From: CAZUTO01 sp964623085
Lineage (GTDB): Bacteria > Pseudomonadota > Gammaproteobacteria > Pseudomonadales > GM7GCV1
DNA length: 62,778 nucleotides
Direction of reading: 5' to 3'
NCBI GenBank assembly: GCA_964623085.1
Contig: CAZUTO010000011.1
Coordinates: 1 to 62,778, forward strand
The translations under genes and the position numbers were made by a program. The notes under the pieces were generated by a model, which made no database searches, had not been told where the DNA came from, and was given only the letters and a program-made list of their open reading frames with translations. The stretch's first letter is position 1, and every line of letters begins with the position of its first letter. Below are positions 17,194 through 26,627 of this stretch, one piece after another.

Positions 17194-18383
17194 CTCAGAA
17201 CATCCGCCAGTGCGGTTGCAACGTAATCAATGTTTGCGTCTGTCAAACCTGCGACGTTGATACGACTAGATTCCAACATGTATACACTATGTTCGGCCTT
17301 CAACCTGTTCACCTGTTCTGGGGTAATGCCCAAAAATGAAAACATACCAAACTGATCGGTAACGAAATTAAAGTCTAAAGATGGGGAGATGCGGCTAATT
17401 GCTGCCACAAAAGCCCGACGCGCGCCGTCAATTCGATCCCGCATACTGTTTAGGTCTTCTAACCATGAGGCTCGTAAAGCGGCATCATCCAGTACTTCAG
17501 CAACAGAGAAAGCACCGTGTGCGGCTGGCATTGAGTATATCGATCGACAGATGCTCATCATATTTGAAAGCGTTTTATCTGCGGTTTCTGAATTTTTTGA
17601 TATCACAGCGAGAAGACCGGCACGATCACGGTATACGCCGAAATTTTTCGAGCACGAGTAAGCAATCAGCATTTCAGGTACCCGTTTTGCCAACATACGC
17701 CAACCGTAGGCATCCTGATCAAGATTTTGTGCTAACCCATGATAGGCAACATCAACAAAGGGTATCAGGTTCTTTTCGAGAACCATGTCCGCGATCTGAT
17801 TCCATTGGTCTTCAGAAAAATCAGCGCCCGTAGGGTTGTGGCAACAGCCATGCAGTAAAACAACAGCGCCGTCACCCAACCCCATGAGGCTTTCGCTGAA
17901 GGCATCAAAATCAACACGATGATTTTTGCGATCGTAGTAGGGCAGTGCGCGCATTGTTGCACCAGCGGAGGTAAGCAAAGGAATGTGATTACCCCAAGTA
18001 GGATCACCCGCCCAAATAGCGACATTTGGGTATGCTTCCGCTAACAAGCGCCCACCAACAAATAGAGCTCCTGACCCACCAATTGTCTGAATACTTGAAA
18101 CACGACTAGCAGCAAGCGCTGGATGATCCGTTCCCAATATCAGCTCAGTGATTAAATGATTGAATCGCTCATCGCCGCGAATTCCTAAATAAGATTTAGT
18201 CGCTTCAACTTTCTGCCTGTGGGCTTCTGCATTTTTAATCGCCGAGAAAATAGGTGTTTGCCCATCTTCGGATTTGTAGACGCCAGCACTAAGATCAACG
18301 ACGTTTGGCGATGGGTCATTGCGCGCTTCAACGAGCAATGCGAGGATAGGATCGTCCGGTTTCTTATTCAACGAGTCAAACAC
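17190..18383 (-). CDS. Aromatic/aspartate aminotransferase
   Basis: A 397-residue class I (fold type I) PLP enzyme. The PLP lysine lies in AYSCSKNFGVYRDRAG, and HNPTGADF plus SRINVAGL match the TyrB/AspC group. It would transaminate aspartate or aromatic amino acids with 2-oxoglutarate; the sequence does not separate the two. The start is GTG at 18383, directly after the TGA of msbA (TGAGTG), so translation is probably coupled to msbA. The 3' end overlaps the HAD gene by four bases. Confidence 0.9.
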   Translation of the reverse strand: MFDSLNKKPDDPILALLVEARNDPSPNVVDLSAGVYKSEDGQTPIFSAIKNAEAHRQKVEATKSYLGIRGDERFNHLITELILGTDHPALAASRVSSIQTIGGSGALFVGGRLLAEAYPNVAIWAGDPTWGNHIPLLTSAGATMRALPYYDRKNHRVDFDAFSESLMGLGDGAVVLLHGCCHNPTGADFSEDQWNQIADMVLEKNLIPFVDVAYHGLAQNLDQDAYGWRMLAKRVPEMLIAYSCSKNFGVYRDRAGLLAVISKNSETADKTLSNMMSICRSIYSMPAAHGAFSVAEVLDDAALRASWLEDLNSMRDRIDGARRAFVAAISRISPSLDFNFVTDQFGMFSFLGITPEQVNRLKAEHSVYMLESSRINVAGLTDANIDYVATALADVLS

Positions 18384-20129
18384 TCAACTCCCCTCAAAGT
18401 TTCGGGCATGAAGCCGCGCGTATTTGCCCTTTAACGCCATCAGCTCGCTGTGCGTGCCCTGCTCAACAATACTTCCGTGGTCCATGACCACAATCTTGTC
18501 GGCTCGCTCTATCGTCGAAAGCCGGTGGGCGATGACCAGTGTTGTTCGATTATCGATAACTTCGTTCATCGCGGATTGAATATGGTGCTCAGATTCGTTA
18601 TCAAGTGCCGAGGTCGCTTCATCTAGAATAATGACCGGCGAATCTCTCAACACTGCACGCGCGATTGCCAAACGTTGCCTCTGTCCGCCGGAAAGCAGCA
18701 GCGCATTTTCGCCAACAATCGTGTCATAGCCATGCTCAAGTTGCTCAATAAATACATCCGCATGCGCCGTTTTGGCTGCTGCTTGAATTTGTTCAGTCGT
18801 TACAGCAGCAGAATCTCCATAGGCGATATTTTCCGCAATGCTAGTGTTAAACAACGTGACCTGTTGAGGAACCAGCGCAATTTGGCGACGTAAAGACGCG
18901 AGAGCGTAGTCCTGTAAAGGAACACCATCCAACATAATTGTGCCATCACGGTAGTCATAAAATCGAAGTAGTAAGCCTGCGAGCGTTGTTTTTCCGCTAC
19001 CGGACTTCCCTACCAACGCCACCGTCTGACCCGATTCGATCTCTAGGTTAATATTCTTTAGAACAGGCGTGTCTGACTCGGGATAGGAAAAATTTAAATT
19101 CTCAATGGAAATCTTTCCTTCCACAACATCGGGCGAGTGGGTACCAGAATCACGCTCTTCGTCCTGATCGAGCACATTGAAAATCGACTCTCCTGCTGCG
19201 ACCCCCTTTTGGATCTGGCCATATACATCACCTAATGATCTCAACGATTTGGGCAATAATGCCGCAGCAGTGACGTAAGCAATCAACGCGCTCGTCGGGC
19301 TCTCAGTACGCATTGCCAAAACAAAATACATCACCAATGCTAGGGCAATCGCGACTATGCTTTGCATAGCAGGAGACACAAGGGCGCGCGCGAATTCGAA
19401 TTTGATCTGCTGTCCTAAATTATGATCGTTGATACTCGCGAAGCGAGCGACCTCAGTATTTTGTGCCCCATGCACTTTAACGGTTTTGTAGCCTTGCACT
19501 ACTTCCGACGTTGCTTGGGTGATTCCACCCATAGAGTCCTGAATACGGGTACTGAGCCGTCGCATGCGTTTGCCTATCCAGCTCACTGAAACACCTAATA
19601 CAGGGCCAATCAAAAGGAAAATAAGTGTCAACTTCCAGTTGTTGTAAAACATATAGCCGAGCAGAAAGATGACAGTAAGGCCTTCTCGAAAAATGGTTGT
19701 CACGGCACTAGTTAGCGCAAAGGTCACCATGCTGGCATCATAGGAAACCTTGGAGACCAAATGCCCAGAACTATGTTTATCGAAAAAAGCACTGGGCAGT
19801 AACATAAACTTACTAAAAAGAGCGCTACGCAAATCATGCACCACACTCTGTCCCAGCTTACCGATGAAAAAGTTGCCCAACAGGTGGCCTATGCCGCGTA
19901 TAAAGGCAATACAAAAACCAGCAAGAGGAACGAGGAGAGCGTAGCGAACTGGGCCGCCCTCTAGTGCCTCAATAAAGTAGCGCATAAGCTCGGCAAACCC
20001 AACCTGCGAGCAGGCATAGATAAGGTTGCCCAATACACTGAGCAAGAAAATACCCTTGTAGCGTATAGCCCACCCAAGAAGGCGCTTATATATTTTGGCA
20101 GTGTTTTGCCGAGACTCTATGTCAGCCAC
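18384..20129 (-). CDS. msbA: MsbA-type lipid A flippase, ABC transporter
   Basis: A 581-residue half-transporter with six membrane helices (about residues 25-315) and one ATPase domain. Walker A is GKSGSGKTT, the signature LSGGQRQRLAIARA, and Walker B VIILDEATSALD; the length is the MsbA norm. It flips core-lipid A across the inner membrane. The GTG start at 20129 is supported by AGGA five bases upstream. An aminotransferase follows without a gap, which is an odd partner. LpxK, often next to msbA, is not here, so an MsbA-like exporter with another lipid substrate is possible. Confidence 0.88.
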   Translation of the reverse strand: MADIESRQNTAKIYKRLLGWAIRYKGIFLLSVLGNLIYACSQVGFAELMRYFIEALEGGPVRYALLVPLAGFCIAFIRGIGHLLGNFFIGKLGQSVVHDLRSALFSKFMLLPSAFFDKHSSGHLVSKVSYDASMVTFALTSAVTTIFREGLTVIFLLGYMFYNNWKLTLIFLLIGPVLGVSVSWIGKRMRRLSTRIQDSMGGITQATSEVVQGYKTVKVHGAQNTEVARFASINDHNLGQQIKFEFARALVSPAMQSIVAIALALVMYFVLAMRTESPTSALIAYVTAAALLPKSLRSLGDVYGQIQKGVAAGESIFNVLDQDEERDSGTHSPDVVEGKISIENLNFSYPESDTPVLKNINLEIESGQTVALVGKSGSGKTTLAGLLLRFYDYRDGTIMLDGVPLQDYALASLRRQIALVPQQVTLFNTSIAENIAYGDSAAVTTEQIQAAAKTAHADVFIEQLEHGYDTIVGENALLLSGGQRQRLAIARAVLRDSPVIILDEATSALDNESEHHIQSAMNEVIDNRTTLVIAHRLSTIERADKIVVMDHGSIVEQGTHSELMALKGKYARLHARNFEGS

Positions 20130-20202
20130 TGAGTTCCTAGTCGTTTATCTATTTATGCACTAAAAAACTGGTGCAAAGATGTAACTATACGCGGTAGTAG
20201 CC

Positions 20203-21960
20203 TCAGTATGAATCCGCGACAGGGGTAACGCGTAAAACTTCTTCAATCGTCGTTTTGCCCGCTGCCACTTTTCGAGCGCCAGCCAGCCGAAGACTTAGGC
20301 TGCCATCTTTAAAAGACTGCCTGCGAATACTCTCGAGATTGGTATCATCCGTAATTAGCTCGCGAATTTTTCCGGTGGGGATCATGATTTCATAGATGCC
20401 TTCGCGTCCTTTGTAACCCGTATTTCGACAATCCAAACAACCTACGGGCTCATACATTTTGCTGGGCTTATCCGCTTTGAAAGGAACCACAAGCGAATTC
20501 CAAGCATCCTCGTTCATATCCACTTCGCGCTTACAAGATGGGCAAAGTGTTCTCACTAGACGCTGCGCCATTACTCCGTTCAGCGTTACACGAATAAGAT
20601 GCGACGGAAGACCAAGATCTAGTAACCGTGTAATGGCCGCTGGAGCATCATTGGTATGCAATGTAGACAAAACCAAATGGCCTGTCAGTGCCGCTTGTAC
20701 GGCCATGTCGGCGGTTTCGCGATCACGAATCTCACCGACCATGATGATGTCAGGATCTTGTCGCAACAAGGTGCGAATGCCGCGTGCAAAATCTAATTCA
20801 ATATTAGGCTGCACCTGAGTCTGGTTAAAGTCTTCAACTACCATTTCAATTGGATCTTCCAACGTTGAAACATTAACGTCGGCAGTCGCGACTTTTCGCA
20901 GGCTCGTATAGAGTGTTGTTGTCTTGCCCGATCCTGTGGGGCCTGTCACCAATACGATCCCTGCGGTATTACTAATCAATCCGTTCCATAGTTCCAGATC
21001 TTGATTCTGCAATCCCATTTCGGGAAAAGAGCGCATCAGCACTTCTGGGTCAAAGATCCGCATCACCATCTTCTCACCAAAAGCCGTTGGCAACGTAGAT
21101 AGTCGCAGTTCAACCTCTGTGCCTTTGGGCGCGCGCGTTTTAATCCGGCCGTCCTGCGGTCGACGTTTTTCCGCGACATCCATACGACCAAGCACTTTAA
21201 TGCGCGCGACGACCGCATTGCTCACATTGTTCGGCATCTCGTAAACATCATGCAGAACACCGTCAATCCGGAAACGCACTTTGCCCATATCACGCCTAGG
21301 CTCAATATGAATATCACTGGCACGTTGGCCAAATGCGTACTGAAATAACCAATCGACAATATTAACAATGTGCTGGTCTTCTGCTGAGCTTTCCCGATCT
21401 TCTTTTAAATCCAGAAGCTGCTCAAAGTTGGTTACACCACTACCAGCATATGACTGGCCTTTATCGTTCGCGCCTCTAACCGACTGCGCGATGGTATAAA
21501 ACTCTACGGTATAGCGCTCAATCAGGTCCGGCGTAACGAAAACTTTCGTCACCTTGTTCTTGTTCGTTTGCTCGATACTATTGATCCAGCCATCCTTCTC
21601 AGGTTCGCTAGTGGCGACCAGTATTTCTCCTGGCGTCACTTCAACACAGAGAATTTTATGAAGCTTCGCAAAATTGAAGCTCATCACCTTGGTGATGGTA
21701 TCGACTTTTACTTTTAATGGATTGATATGATAAGTAGGTATACCTAGGTTTTCTGCGTACCACTCCCCCAAAACCTCGGTGGTTAGGCGCGAACCCTGAT
21801 TGCGTTGATCTTCAAGCTCCAACTTGCCCAGTGCAACCACCGGATGCACGGTAACCGAACCGCCTCTGGCACGCGCTGCATCTTCATCAGAGATAATTCC
21901 ATCTTCTTGCAACGACGAGATAACGGCCTTAAGCGAGGCCAGACGAGGGTTTGTAGACAT
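20203..21960 (-). CDS. Solitary GspE/PilB-family secretion or pilus ATPase
   Basis: A 585-residue hexameric ATPase. Walker A is GPTGSGKTTTLYT, the Asp box DVNVSTLEDPIE, Walker B TLLRQDPDIIMVGEIRD, the His box TGHLVLSTLHTND, and the zinc knuckle CPSC...CLDC is in place. An N-terminal domain of about 170 residues resembles the MshEN/GspE-N type. The family drives type II secretion or type IV pilus assembly, but no other pilus or secretion gene is nearby, so its machine is unknown. It is divergent from argE and 74 bases upstream of the msbA start. Confidence 0.9.
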   Translation of the reverse strand: MSTNPRLASLKAVISSLQEDGIISDEDAARARGGSVTVHPVVALGKLELEDQRNQGSRLTTEVLGEWYAENLGIPTYHINPLKVKVDTITKVMSFNFAKLHKILCVEVTPGEILVATSEPEKDGWINSIEQTNKNKVTKVFVTPDLIERYTVEFYTIAQSVRGANDKGQSYAGSGVTNFEQLLDLKEDRESSAEDQHIVNIVDWLFQYAFGQRASDIHIEPRRDMGKVRFRIDGVLHDVYEMPNNVSNAVVARIKVLGRMDVAEKRRPQDGRIKTRAPKGTEVELRLSTLPTAFGEKMVMRIFDPEVLMRSFPEMGLQNQDLELWNGLISNTAGIVLVTGPTGSGKTTTLYTSLRKVATADVNVSTLEDPIEMVVEDFNQTQVQPNIELDFARGIRTLLRQDPDIIMVGEIRDRETADMAVQAALTGHLVLSTLHTNDAPAAITRLLDLGLPSHLIRVTLNGVMAQRLVRTLCPSCKREVDMNEDAWNSLVVPFKADKPSKMYEPVGCLDCRNTGYKGREGIYEIMIPTGKIRELITDDTNLESIRRQSFKDGSLSLRLAGARKVAAGKTTIEEVLRVTPVADSY

Positions 21961-22111
21961 ATTTTCCGTATTTTCTTTGTTGATAGATTCATTGTACTCA
22001 GTTAACGGCCGAATCAGCTATATTCAAAGTTCGGTTTTGTTTAGGCCGTCACAGGTCGCGTGTCGAAGGCAAATTCTTTAGACTGCAGTTCAACCTGCGT
22101 TATTTAGTCAA

Positions 22112-23260
22112 ATGAACGATCTTCCAAAATTTACCGAAAGACTGCAAAAGCTCATCGCCACGCCCAGTGTTAGCTCCGCCAACGCTGATCTTGATATGAG
22201 TAATAAGGCTGTAGTCGCCCTGCTCGCAGACTGGTTTGAGCAGCTCCGCTTTGATGTGCAAATCCAAGATCTGCCTAGTAATCCAGGCAAGCAAAATATG
22301 ATCGCACGAAGAGGAGCGGGGAGCGGCGGACTTATACTTTCTGGCCATACAGACACCGTGCCGTTCGATGACACTGGCTGGAACAGCGATCCTTTCAAGC
22401 TGTCTGATTCAAACAACGCGTTTTTTGGTTTAGGAACCAGCGATATGAAAGGGTTTTTTTCTGTCGTGATCGACGCAATTCAGTCTTTAGGCGATGCTGA
22501 TTTCTCTAAACCACTGACTATCGTTGCCACAGCTGATGAAGAATGTTCTATGGCAGGAGCCCGCGCGCTCAATACCACGGGGGTAGATCAAGCAGACATC
22601 GCCATTATCGGTGAGCCCACTGACCTCGCGCCGATTCGAATGCACAAAGGCATCATAATGCAAGCGATACGAATTCGTGGCCGATCCGGACATTCTTCTA
22701 ACCCTCAATTGGGCAGGAATGCACTAGAAGCCATGCACGATGTGCTTAACGAGCTGCGCTTGTATCGAAGTAAGATACAGTCTGAATATCAAAATGCAGG
22801 TTTCGATATTGTCCATCCAACAATGAATTTAGGCAGTATTAAAGGCGGTGATAACCCCAATCGAATTTGCGCTCACTGCGATCTAGAGTTTGATCTGCGC
22901 CCGTTGCCCGGGATGTCTATTGAATCGCTTCGCGAAGACATTGATGCTTTGGTTTTGCCTATCGCAGAGAATCATGGTGTTGGTATCGAACATGAACATC
23001 TTTTTGAAGGTGTCGAGGCGTTTGAACAAGCCGCTGATTCTGAACTGGTGAAAAACGCCGAAGCGATTAGTGGCAAAACATCGGAATCTGTCGCTTTTGC
23101 GACTGAAGCGCCCTTTTATAAGTCCATGGGCGTTCATACGCTAGTACTTGGCCCAGGCTCTATTGATCAAGCGCATCAACCAAACGAATACTTGCCTCAA
23201 AAACAGATTGCTTCCGGAGCGGATATCTATCGGCAATTTATTGAACGCTACTGTTTCTAA
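22112..23260 (+). CDS. argE: Acetylornithine deacetylase
   Basis: A 382-residue M20 zinc metallopeptidase-fold enzyme that removes the acetyl group from N-acetylornithine in arginine synthesis. Metal ligands are visible in LSGHTDTVPFDD, GLGTSDMKGFF, and DEECSMAGAR. The next gene is argA, as in pseudomonads, which supports the substrate. The gene is read away from the PilB-like ATPase. Confidence 0.92.
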   Translation: MNDLPKFTERLQKLIATPSVSSANADLDMSNKAVVALLADWFEQLRFDVQIQDLPSNPGKQNMIARRGAGSGGLILSGHTDTVPFDDTGWNSDPFKLSDSNNAFFGLGTSDMKGFFSVVIDAIQSLGDADFSKPLTIVATADEECSMAGARALNTTGVDQADIAIIGEPTDLAPIRMHKGIIMQAIRIRGRSGHSSNPQLGRNALEAMHDVLNELRLYRSKIQSEYQNAGFDIVHPTMNLGSIKGGDNPNRICAHCDLEFDLRPLPGMSIESLREDIDALVLPIAENHGVGIEHEHLFEGVEAFEQAADSELVKNAEAISGKTSESVAFATEAPFYKSMGVHTLVLGPGSIDQAHQPNEYLPQKQIASGADIYRQFIERYCF

Positions 23261-23365
23261 GCATCTGATTTTTATTCACAATTTTTGTTATGGTCGAGGT
23301 TCAGCTACAATTGCTCGCCCAAAAAACTAGACTCAACAGCCTCTATCCTTGATAGGTCAAAATAC

Positions 23366-24661
23366 GTGCAAAAGGTTCCAACCAACTTTATAAATTGGTT
23401 TCGCTTCTCGGCGCCCTATATTAAGAAGCACCGAAGCAGCACCATGGTTATCGCTTTACCTGGTGAGGCCGTGCAGCATCCAAATTTTGTGAACCTTGTT
23501 CACGATCTCGCACTGCTGCAAAGCCTTGGTGTGCGGCTCATATTGCTACAGGGTGCTCGGCCACAAATTCAAACCCTGCTAGACGCTAATCAGATCAACG
23601 CGCCAATCAAAAACGGCGTTCGAGTATCCTCAGAAGAGGCAATGCAGCATATCGTTGATGCCTGCAATGCGGTAAAGACTGAATTAGAAAGTGCGATGTC
23701 AGCGGGTTTGGCTGACTCCCCCATGCACCAATTAAATTTACATACATTAAGTGGCAATTTCGTTGGTGCCAAGCCATTCGGTGTGCGCGACGGGATTGAT
23801 TACCAGTACACCGGTGAAGTTCGATCGGTGGACACTAGCTCTATCTCCAAAGCACTAGATACTGGGGCCGCAGTATTGATGAACACGCTGGGTTACTCCA
23901 GTACGGGAGAGGTGTTTAATCTTTCTCTGAGCAACTTATTGCAGGTTGTTGCCAGAGATTTGGACGCCGACAAGGTCATCTGTTTTTCCGATAGCGCACA
24001 CCTTGGGTCCGAGTTAGACCACCAGATTTTAAAGCCCTCGTCCAAGGATATTCCCACCCACAGTGACGACAGTGCGAGCAGCCTTGTTCAAGGCGCAGTG
24101 GCGGCAGTTAACGCAGGCGTACCTCGCGCACATATTCTCAGTTATGAAAATAACGGGGCGCTGCTACAAGAGCTATTTACGCATGATGGCTCTGGCCTGC
24201 TCGTTAGTGAAGAAGAATTTATTAGTCTGCGCGAAGCGGACTTGGCCGACGTCTCTGGTATTTTGGAACTGATTCAACCGCTTCAGGATAGCGGCGCACT
24301 CGTCGTGCGTACTCGAGAAATTTTGGAACAAGAAATCAGCAACTTTTCTGTCGTTGTCATCGATGGCACCATCGCAGGCTGCGGGGCTCTGGTACCACTA
24401 GATGATGATCAAGTAGAAATTGCCTGTATCGCCGTGCACCCTGAATTTCGTGGACGCGGCTTCGCCAGCCAGTTAGTCAGTGAACTGGAGGCAAAAGCCA
24501 CGCAGCTGAACAAAACAGGGGTTTTCGTGCTCTCGACACAAACCACTCACTGGTTTATGGAACGGGGCTACAAGCCAACCAGTTCCGAACAGTTGCCGAC
24601 AAATCGAAAAAGTTTGTACAGCAGTGAACGTAAGCCTAAAGTGCTCTACAAAGCACTTTAA
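23366..24661 (+). CDS. argA: N-acetylglutamate synthase
   Basis: A 431-residue two-domain enzyme for the first step of arginine synthesis. An amino-acid-kinase-like domain (about 1-290), which carries the arginine feedback site in the family, is followed by a GNAT acetyltransferase domain with IACIAVHPEFRGRGFASQLV. The GTG at 23366 is preferred over an in-frame TTG at 23285: AGG lies nine bases upstream and the resulting start (residues FINWFRFSAPYI) fits known ArgA. It follows argE by 105 bases. Confidence 0.94.
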   Translation: MQKVPTNFINWFRFSAPYIKKHRSSTMVIALPGEAVQHPNFVNLVHDLALLQSLGVRLILLQGARPQIQTLLDANQINAPIKNGVRVSSEEAMQHIVDACNAVKTELESAMSAGLADSPMHQLNLHTLSGNFVGAKPFGVRDGIDYQYTGEVRSVDTSSISKALDTGAAVLMNTLGYSSTGEVFNLSLSNLLQVVARDLDADKVICFSDSAHLGSELDHQILKPSSKDIPTHSDDSASSLVQGAVAAVNAGVPRAHILSYENNGALLQELFTHDGSGLLVSEEEFISLREADLADVSGILELIQPLQDSGALVVRTREILEQEISNFSVVVIDGTIAGCGALVPLDDDQVEIACIAVHPEFRGRGFASQLVSELEAKATQLNKTGVFVLSTQTTHWFMERGYKPTSSEQLPTNRKSLYSSERKPKVLYKAL

Positions 24662-24700
24662 TGCTCAAAAGAACAACTAGCGGCCTAGCCGGGGAAAATC

Positions 24701-26545
24701 ATGCCTAAATATCGATCACATACCAGCACTAAAGGCAGAAACATGGCAGGCGCGCGCGCTTTATGGCGCGCAACAGGTATGAAAGATGACGATTTCCACA
24801 AGCCAATTGTGGCGGTATCCAATTCTTTCACTCAGTTTGTGCCAGGGCACGTCCATCTAAAAGACATGGGGCAGCTCGTCGCTCGGGAAATTGAAAAAGC
24901 TGGCGGCGTGGCTAAAGAATTCAATACGATTGCGGTAGACGACGGCATAGCAATGGGGCACGACGGCATGCTTTACAGCTTGCCGAGTCGAGACATTATT
25001 GCTGATTCAGTTGAATATATGGTGAACGCGCATTGTGCTGATGCGCTCATCTGCATCTCCAATTGTGACAAAATCACACCGGGAATGCTCATGGCCGCCA
25101 TGCGTTTAAACATTCCTACTGTTTTTGTTTCTGGCGGACCAATGGAAGCCGGCAAAACCAAACTCGCCGAACACAAACTCGATTTGATCGATGCCATGGT
25201 TGTGTCTGCGGATGAGAGTGTGGATGACGAAACCGTCGCCGAATACGAGCGTAGTGCTTGCCCAACCTGTGGTTCTTGTTCGGGGATGTTTACGGCCAAC
25301 TCGATGAACTGCCTCACTGAAGCTTTAGGGCTCAGCCTTCCGGGAAACGGCACGACTCTGGCCACACACTCAGATAGGCGCGCTCTTTTTGAACAGGCAG
25401 GCCACTTGGTCGTGGATCTCGCAAAAAGGTACTACGAGCAGGATGACGCTTCCGTTTTGCCTCGAAGCATTGGTAATTTTAGTGCGTTTCAAAATGCCAT
25501 GACGCTCGATATTGCCATGGGTGGCTCAACCAATACCATCTTGCACCTGCTTGCTGCAGCGCAAGAAGCCGAACTCGATTTCTCGATGAAGCACATCGAT
25601 GAGTTAAGCCTCAGCGTACCGCAACTATGTAAAGTTGCGCCTAACATCCAAAAGTATCACGTCGAAGATGTCCATCGTGCAGGTGGAGTGATGGCGATAT
25701 TGGGTGAACTAGACCGCGCCAATCTGTTGGATACCAGCATACCCACCGTTCATAGCAACACGTTAAAGGACGCGCTCGATGCATGGGATGTGATGGCCAC
25801 TTCTAGTGAGACAGTCGAAGAATTTTTTAAGGCTGGGCCTGCCGGTATCCCAACACAAACAGCATTTAGCCAGTCAACGCGCTGGCCAAGCCTAGACAAA
25901 GATAGAGAAGAAGGCTGTATACGCTCGCTTGAGCATGCTTATAGCCAGGAAGGTGGTTTAGCGGTGCTGCATGGCAATATCGCGGAAGGTGGCTGTGTCG
26001 TCAAAACCGCTGGCGTGGACGAAGATAATTTATTGTTTGAAGGCCGTGCTTATATAACAGAATCTCAAGATGATGCCGTTCAGGATATCCTCGACGACAA
26101 AGTTAAAGCAGGCGATGTCGTCATCGTTCGGTACGAAGGCCCAAAAGGTGGGCCCGGCATGCAGGAAATGCTCTATCCGACGAGTTACATCAAAAGCAAG
26201 GGACTTGGAAAAGTCTGTGCGCTGCTTACGGACGGCCGTTTCTCCGGCGGTACCTCAGGGCTATCTATCGGACATGTTTCACCTGAAGCCGCAGCCGGCG
26301 GCGCAATCGGTCTCGTCGAGCATGGTGATCCAATAAAAATCGATATCCCTAACCGACGTATTGACGTTTTACTTAGCGATAGCGAATTAGACGAGCGTCG
26401 AAAGAAAATGGATGCATTAGGCGGCAAAGCTTGGAAGCCAGTTAAGGCGCGGCCCCGAAAAGTTTCCTCGGCGTTAAAGGCCTACGCAATGCTTGCTACA
26501 AGTGCAGATAAAGGTGCAGTAAGAGATTTATCAAAGCTACCGTAA
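24701..26545 (+). CDS. ilvD: Dihydroxy-acid dehydratase
   Basis: A 614-residue Fe-S enzyme that turns 2,3-dihydroxy-isovalerate (and its methylvalerate homologue) into the oxo-acids of valine and isoleucine synthesis. Cysteines for the cluster lie in CISNCDKITPGM and CPTCGSCSGMFTANSMNC, with the GGSTNTILHL and RYEGPKGGPGM signatures further on. Length is normal. It follows argA by 39 bases and may share its transcript. Confidence 0.97.
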   Translation: MPKYRSHTSTKGRNMAGARALWRATGMKDDDFHKPIVAVSNSFTQFVPGHVHLKDMGQLVAREIEKAGGVAKEFNTIAVDDGIAMGHDGMLYSLPSRDIIADSVEYMVNAHCADALICISNCDKITPGMLMAAMRLNIPTVFVSGGPMEAGKTKLAEHKLDLIDAMVVSADESVDDETVAEYERSACPTCGSCSGMFTANSMNCLTEALGLSLPGNGTTLATHSDRRALFEQAGHLVVDLAKRYYEQDDASVLPRSIGNFSAFQNAMTLDIAMGGSTNTILHLLAAAQEAELDFSMKHIDELSLSVPQLCKVAPNIQKYHVEDVHRAGGVMAILGELDRANLLDTSIPTVHSNTLKDALDAWDVMATSSETVEEFFKAGPAGIPTQTAFSQSTRWPSLDKDREEGCIRSLEHAYSQEGGLAVLHGNIAEGGCVVKTAGVDEDNLLFEGRAYITESQDDAVQDILDDKVKAGDVVIVRYEGPKGGPGMQEMLYPTSYIKSKGLGKVCALLTDGRFSGGTSGLSIGHVSPEAAAGGAIGLVEHGDPIKIDIPNRRIDVLLSDSELDERRKKMDALGGKAWKPVKARPRKVSSALKAYAMLATSADKGAVRDLSKLP

Positions 26546-26546
26546 G

Positions 26547-26624
26547 AACAGTTTTGTACGTCTTTTTGTTAGCCAGATACAAAACTGTTTCTTGCACAAA
26601 AAAAGGCCGGTTTAACCGGCCTTT
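26547..26624. terminator. Double-hairpin terminator between ilvD and the TPR gene
   Basis: Two hairpins lie between converging genes. AACAGTTTTGTA (26547-26558) pairs perfectly with TACAAAACTGTT (26578-26589). A second stem, AAAGGCCGGTT/AACCGGCCTTT, spans 26602-26624. Read on the minus strand it is followed by a run of eight T, so it ends the TonB cluster; on the plus strand it has a weaker T-tract and can serve ilvD. Confidence 0.85.
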
Positions 26625-26627
26625 AGT

